From positions 56,293,310-56,357,309 of the forward strand of contig OW121741.1 of the NCBI GenBank assembly GCA_933228675.1: a stretch of 64,000 bases of DNA, given 5' to 3'. The stretch is from Stomorhina lunata (Eukaryota; Arthropoda; Insecta; Diptera; Rhiniidae). Made by a program: the position numbers and the translations under genes. The notes under the pieces were generated by a model, which saw nothing but the letters and a program-made list of their open reading frames with translations, was not told where the DNA came from and searched no databases. Shown piece by piece: positions 61,259 to 64,000 of this stretch. How positions within the stretch are numbered: the stretch's first letter is position 1; every line of letters begins with the position of its first letter.

Positions 61259-61664
61259 AGTTTTATTTGGTTTTAATTTCGGCAGTCAACTTCCTCGTTG
61301 ACTGTTCTATCAAAACTGAATCTTTATTTTTAAAATTTTAAAAGTTCTTAAACCAAACTTAAACATAACAAAAGTTCTTAAACTAAACTTAAACATAAAT
61401 ACATGGATTTGTTTTGTTGACGATGCAGATTCACACGCCCAAACAAAATAGTATTTATATTACAATTTGTGCGAATCTGATCGTCGACGTTAAATTTGTT
61501 TTGTCGACGATGCAGATTCACATGCCTAAACAAAATATCATTCAAATGCGAATCTGCTCGTCGACGTTAAATGTAATTGAATGCCCGCAGACAGATGTTA
61601 ATACAGACTTCTAAGATAATGAGGTCTTCCATCTGTATGCAAACATTCGGTGGCCTATATGACT
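61259..61664 (-). repeat. Errantivirus 5' LTR
   Basis: 406 bp, begins AGTTTTATTTGG on the plus strand and ends CTATATGACT. It differs from the other LTR at two positions (one T/C in a T-rich tract, one G/T in the first stem-loop). Confidence 0.9.
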
Positions 61665-61668
61665 ATAT

Positions 61669-62720
61669 ACTTCATCTCGAAGGTTTATCAAAGATTTTAT
61701 TTTGTTATTAAACCAACACTCGCTACTAGTTTTATTTTTCCGACAAGTACGAATTGGAACAGAACGCTCAAATATTTGAGATATATTGCTGTTTAAAAAA
61801 CGTAGCTGATCATCTGGCGAAGCCATATAGTAAATATCATCCCAGTTAGTTTCACAAACAAATGAGTTTAAAGTGTTGAATTCAATGTTGCGAAAATCGC
61901 GATATGTGGGTGTTGCATTATTTTGATCTTCTGTTATAAATTCGTAAGACAGGAAGATTAGGTCATGTTTTGAAAAACAGGATGCACTAAGTTGATCAAA
62001 AAGGAGAACATTGTCGGTATTACTAACGATAAATATGTCAAGCAAGCTACTGTTGGTAGTAGTGAAATGCGTCGGATTGATGTTGTTTACTATGTACAAG
62101 CCAATGCTCATCAAGGAATTCTGTAACTCATTATGGGATAAGATGTTCGAGTTGAAATCACTAGCTATTACGACATCCGAGTATTGAACAGATAAAAGTT
62201 CCAGATAACTAAGAAATGTTTCATATGGTATATTTTTGTTAGGTCGATAAACACAACCAATCAATATTTTTTTATTGCACTGATCAATTTCAATAAATAT
62301 GTGTTCAATCTGTTCATTAGCTTCAGATTTACAGACTATCTTGTAGCGAATATTTTGTTTGACATATATGGCAACTCCACCACCAAACGTTAATCTGTCA
62401 TTACGTATTAATTTAAACCCAGATGTTATAAAAAGACTATCAGGAATATGCACGTTAAACCAAGTTTCGGTTACACAGATTATGTCGGTATTTGAATCCT
62501 CAAACAGGTACTTAAATTCATCCATCTTATTTGATAGACTTTGCGCGTTTATATGACATATATTGAGACCTTTGCGCTGTTTTGAAAGTATGCGAATCAA
62601 ACTTCTAGTACTGTCAATGGAACTATTCCCTGTATTATACACAGTAGACATATTTAAGTGAAAAAAGGCAATGCAGTTTATAGGATTTGTTACTTTGTTT
62701 GGTGAGTTTTTTTGTTTCAA
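61669..62720 (-). pseudogene. LINE ORF2 endonuclease part
   Basis: The frame starts at an ATG (62720) and runs into the errantivirus LTR, ending at 61611 on LTR-encoded codons. It is an APE-type endonuclease of a non-LTR retrotransposon that would nick the target for reverse transcription. Landmarks: CHINAQSL (residues 55-62, metal/active-site Asn), VTETWF with the Glu at 85, GGGVAIYV, GCVYRPN, the VIASDFN region and SKHDLI near the end of the domain. The rest of ORF2 follows at 38482. Upstream of the ATG only about 100 bp of LINE sequence remains, so ORF1 is missing. Confidence 0.85.
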
Positions 62721-62829
62721 ATTTAATGTGAGTGTTCGACATAGGTAAGTTAATAATAAAAAGATTAGAGATCATTAATGTATCGCTAAGGTATTTGGCA
62801 ATAAGTACAAAAATTAGAGAAAAATAATA

Positions 62830-63232
62830 AGTAAATCTTTAATAAATTTTCCGACAAAGCTGATATTCATTCATTTAAAAGCTATATATTTCACGTACTC
62901 GTATGTATCTAAAACTAAGAGTATATAACTTATAATTCTAAGGCTTGTATACATTGACAATCATTGTTAAAGCTTTGACCTAAATCAGTCCGCTAACTTC
63001 AAAGTTTTACATAACTAATCAAGAACTTTTACTAGTTGGATAATTCGTATGAATTAAAGTACACAACCCTCACTGGGCACTGTATTTTTGGGTTGCATGC
63101 CAGAATACTTAATCTTCATCAAATCGATGTGCTATTGCAAATCTAAGGGCATCTACATTTTGAAGCATCTTTTCTGCACGGTTTATCTGGTCTATCGAAC
63201 TTTATTAAATGTTCGTAAAATAGACACTAAAC
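62830..63232 (-). mobile_element. DINE-like copy, right part (host of nested stack)
   Basis: Continues the element broken at 36443: AGTAAATCTTTAATAAATTT, then the blocks around GCTTGTATACATTGACAATC and the GGTTTATCTGGTCTATCG block. It ends near 63232 where unrelated sequence begins. Confidence 0.8.
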
Positions 63233-63878
63233 GGCTGCAAGAGTATACAATATTGTTCATCAAAAACGAATACACCATAGTAGTACTTAATACTTGTAGT
63301 ATAAATGAGAGAATGAGTGTAACCGATATTGTCTGCTTTTGTTTTTGCTCATCCACTCTACCCACAAAGTCAGTAACTGATGCTTTTGCTTATAAGTTGA
63401 GAAAGATAAATTTATCTGTTTACAACTGTTTCTTGTTCCAAAATACTTAGATAACTATAAGTATTTATGAGTATTTCGAATAACTTGTGTTAAATGCAAA
63501 GACAATTTCGTAGCAATAATGTTTCTATATTGAAATACATACTAACATTTTTCAGTGTTTGTGTGTATATATTTTAATTGACTATAAAAATGAATAATAT
63601 AGAAATAAAATGAAATATTTGTCAAAAGAATATAAAATAAGTGAAATAAGGGGACGGAGTAAAATTTTTTAAGAATTGAAAGTTGTTAAAAATCCTATAA
63701 TAATAAGAAATTTTTTTAAAAATTTCCTATAAAAAAAAATTTAAAATTTCCTATAAAATTGAAAAAAATTAAAAAATTTTCTATAAAAATAAAAGAAAAT
63801 TAAAAATTTCCTACAAAAACCAGAAATTTTTTAAAAATTTCCTATAAAAATTAAGGAAAAATTTCCTTTAAAATTAAA
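63233..63878. other. Non-coding stretch ending in an A/T tandem repeat
   Basis: No gene seen; the open frame at 63088-63450 is mostly repeat-derived. From about 63,660 to 63,870, six or so degenerate copies of AATTTCCTATAAAAAT form a low-complexity tandem. Confidence 0.6.
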
Positions 63879-64000
63879 AACAAGTAAGAGTGGTATATTC
63901 GGCTTTGCCGAATCTTGGATACCCTTCACCAATGGCGTTGCAAAAGTACTTAATGTAATTCCTAGCAAAATTTGGTTATACTAGTATTATATGCAAAGAG
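63879..64000 (+). mobile_element. Start of another DINE-like copy
   Basis: ACAAGTAAGAGTGGTATA with palindrome ATTCGGCTTTGCCGAAT (63897-63913), then ACCCTTCACCAATGG, running parallel to 22746 and 28023. It leaves the window. Confidence 0.8.

Larger units (their letters stand above)
38487..61664 (-). mobile_element. Errantivirus (gypsy, 17.6/297-type) provirus, split by a BEL tandem
   Basis: The provirus is bounded by two 406-bp LTRs and the 4-bp duplication ATAT (38483-38486 and 61665-61668). Removing the nested BEL block leaves about 7.5 kb, the usual size of the group. Order on the minus strand: LTR, primer site, about 0.8-kb leader, gag, protease, reverse transcriptase, RNase H, integrase, env, polypurine tract (GGGGGTGGAGG, at 38893-38905), LTR. 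The LTRs start AGT and end ACT, and ATAT targets are known for 17.6 and 297. Several frame breaks and the nested insert make it non-functional as written. Confidence 0.9.
36444..62824 (-). mobile_element. Jockey-type LINE, split by nested elements
   Basis: The LINE occupies 36444-38486 and 61669-62824 (about 3.2 kb without the nest). TAATA is duplicated at 36439-36443 and 62825-62829, and the unsplit host sequence (AGATTAATA...AAATCTT) can be read in other family copies. The 5' end is at the right, just upstream of the endonuclease ORF, so ORF1 is missing by truncation. The 3' end near 36,450-36,480 is rich in short TTTA/GATA repeats. Confidence 0.85.

Overview
This window is AT-rich eukaryotic nuclear DNA made almost entirely of transposable elements (TEs). 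I found no host gene, rRNA or intact tRNA. Several signs point to a higher fly, possibly a calyptrate: abundant short repeats with a (GTCY)n microsatellite core of the kind described as DINE-1/mini-me elements in Diptera; an errantivirus-type gypsy element with an env gene; a BEL/Pao element; a DD41D Tc1/mariner transposase fragment; and a terminal motif (TTCGGCTTTGCCGAA) that I associate with fly repeats. The species cannot be named from the sequence alone.

Bases 1-36,443 are a mosaic of DINE-like copies in both orientations. They carry a recurrent 29-nt palindromic hairpin (8 copies) and recurrent palindromic ends. Other pieces lie among them: a 5'-truncated LINE on the minus strand (2590-4056) whose empty site survives in an inverted copy near 33,085; a 5.4-kb fold-back structure (6412-11771) with arms of about 1.36 kb, holding a 571-bp MITE and a GC-rich broken DUF4780-like ORF; a GC-rich-ended MITE split by a truncated RTE-like LINE with a 9-bp target duplication (14497-16079); a 1.87-kb direct repeat (1-1863 and 17048-18927); a degenerate tandem array (19.4-22.7 kb); and a DD41D transposase fragment inside a DINE-like copy (about 25.06-25.83 kb).

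Bases 36,439-62,829 are one nested stack, and each level is supported by its own target-site duplication (TSD). A DINE-like copy was hit by a jockey-type LINE (TSD TAATA). That LINE was hit by an errantivirus of the 17.6/297 type (406-bp LTRs, TSD ATAT, primer site matching tRNA-Ser). The errantivirus was hit in its reverse transcriptase by a BEL/Pao element (TSD GGCAT), now present as LTR-internal-LTR-internal-LTR. Finally the outer LTR of the BEL tandem was hit by a 2.65-kb DNA transposon that looks Sola-like (TSD ATAT). All the retroelements in the stack lie on the minus strand; the DNA transposon gene is on the plus strand.

The two most intact coding elements are the 1816-residue BEL polyprotein at 43329-48779, which begins with a PHD finger, and the DNA transposon gene at 55954-57864, which has a predicted 54-bp intron. 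The errantivirus, the LINEs and the second BEL copy are broken, mostly at homopolymer runs, so assembly error must be considered beside true decay. I see no CRISPR, operon or prokaryotic content. The most unusual items are the five-level nest, the tandem BEL with shared LTR, the PHD-tagged gag-pol and the fold-back that carries a captured protein fragment.
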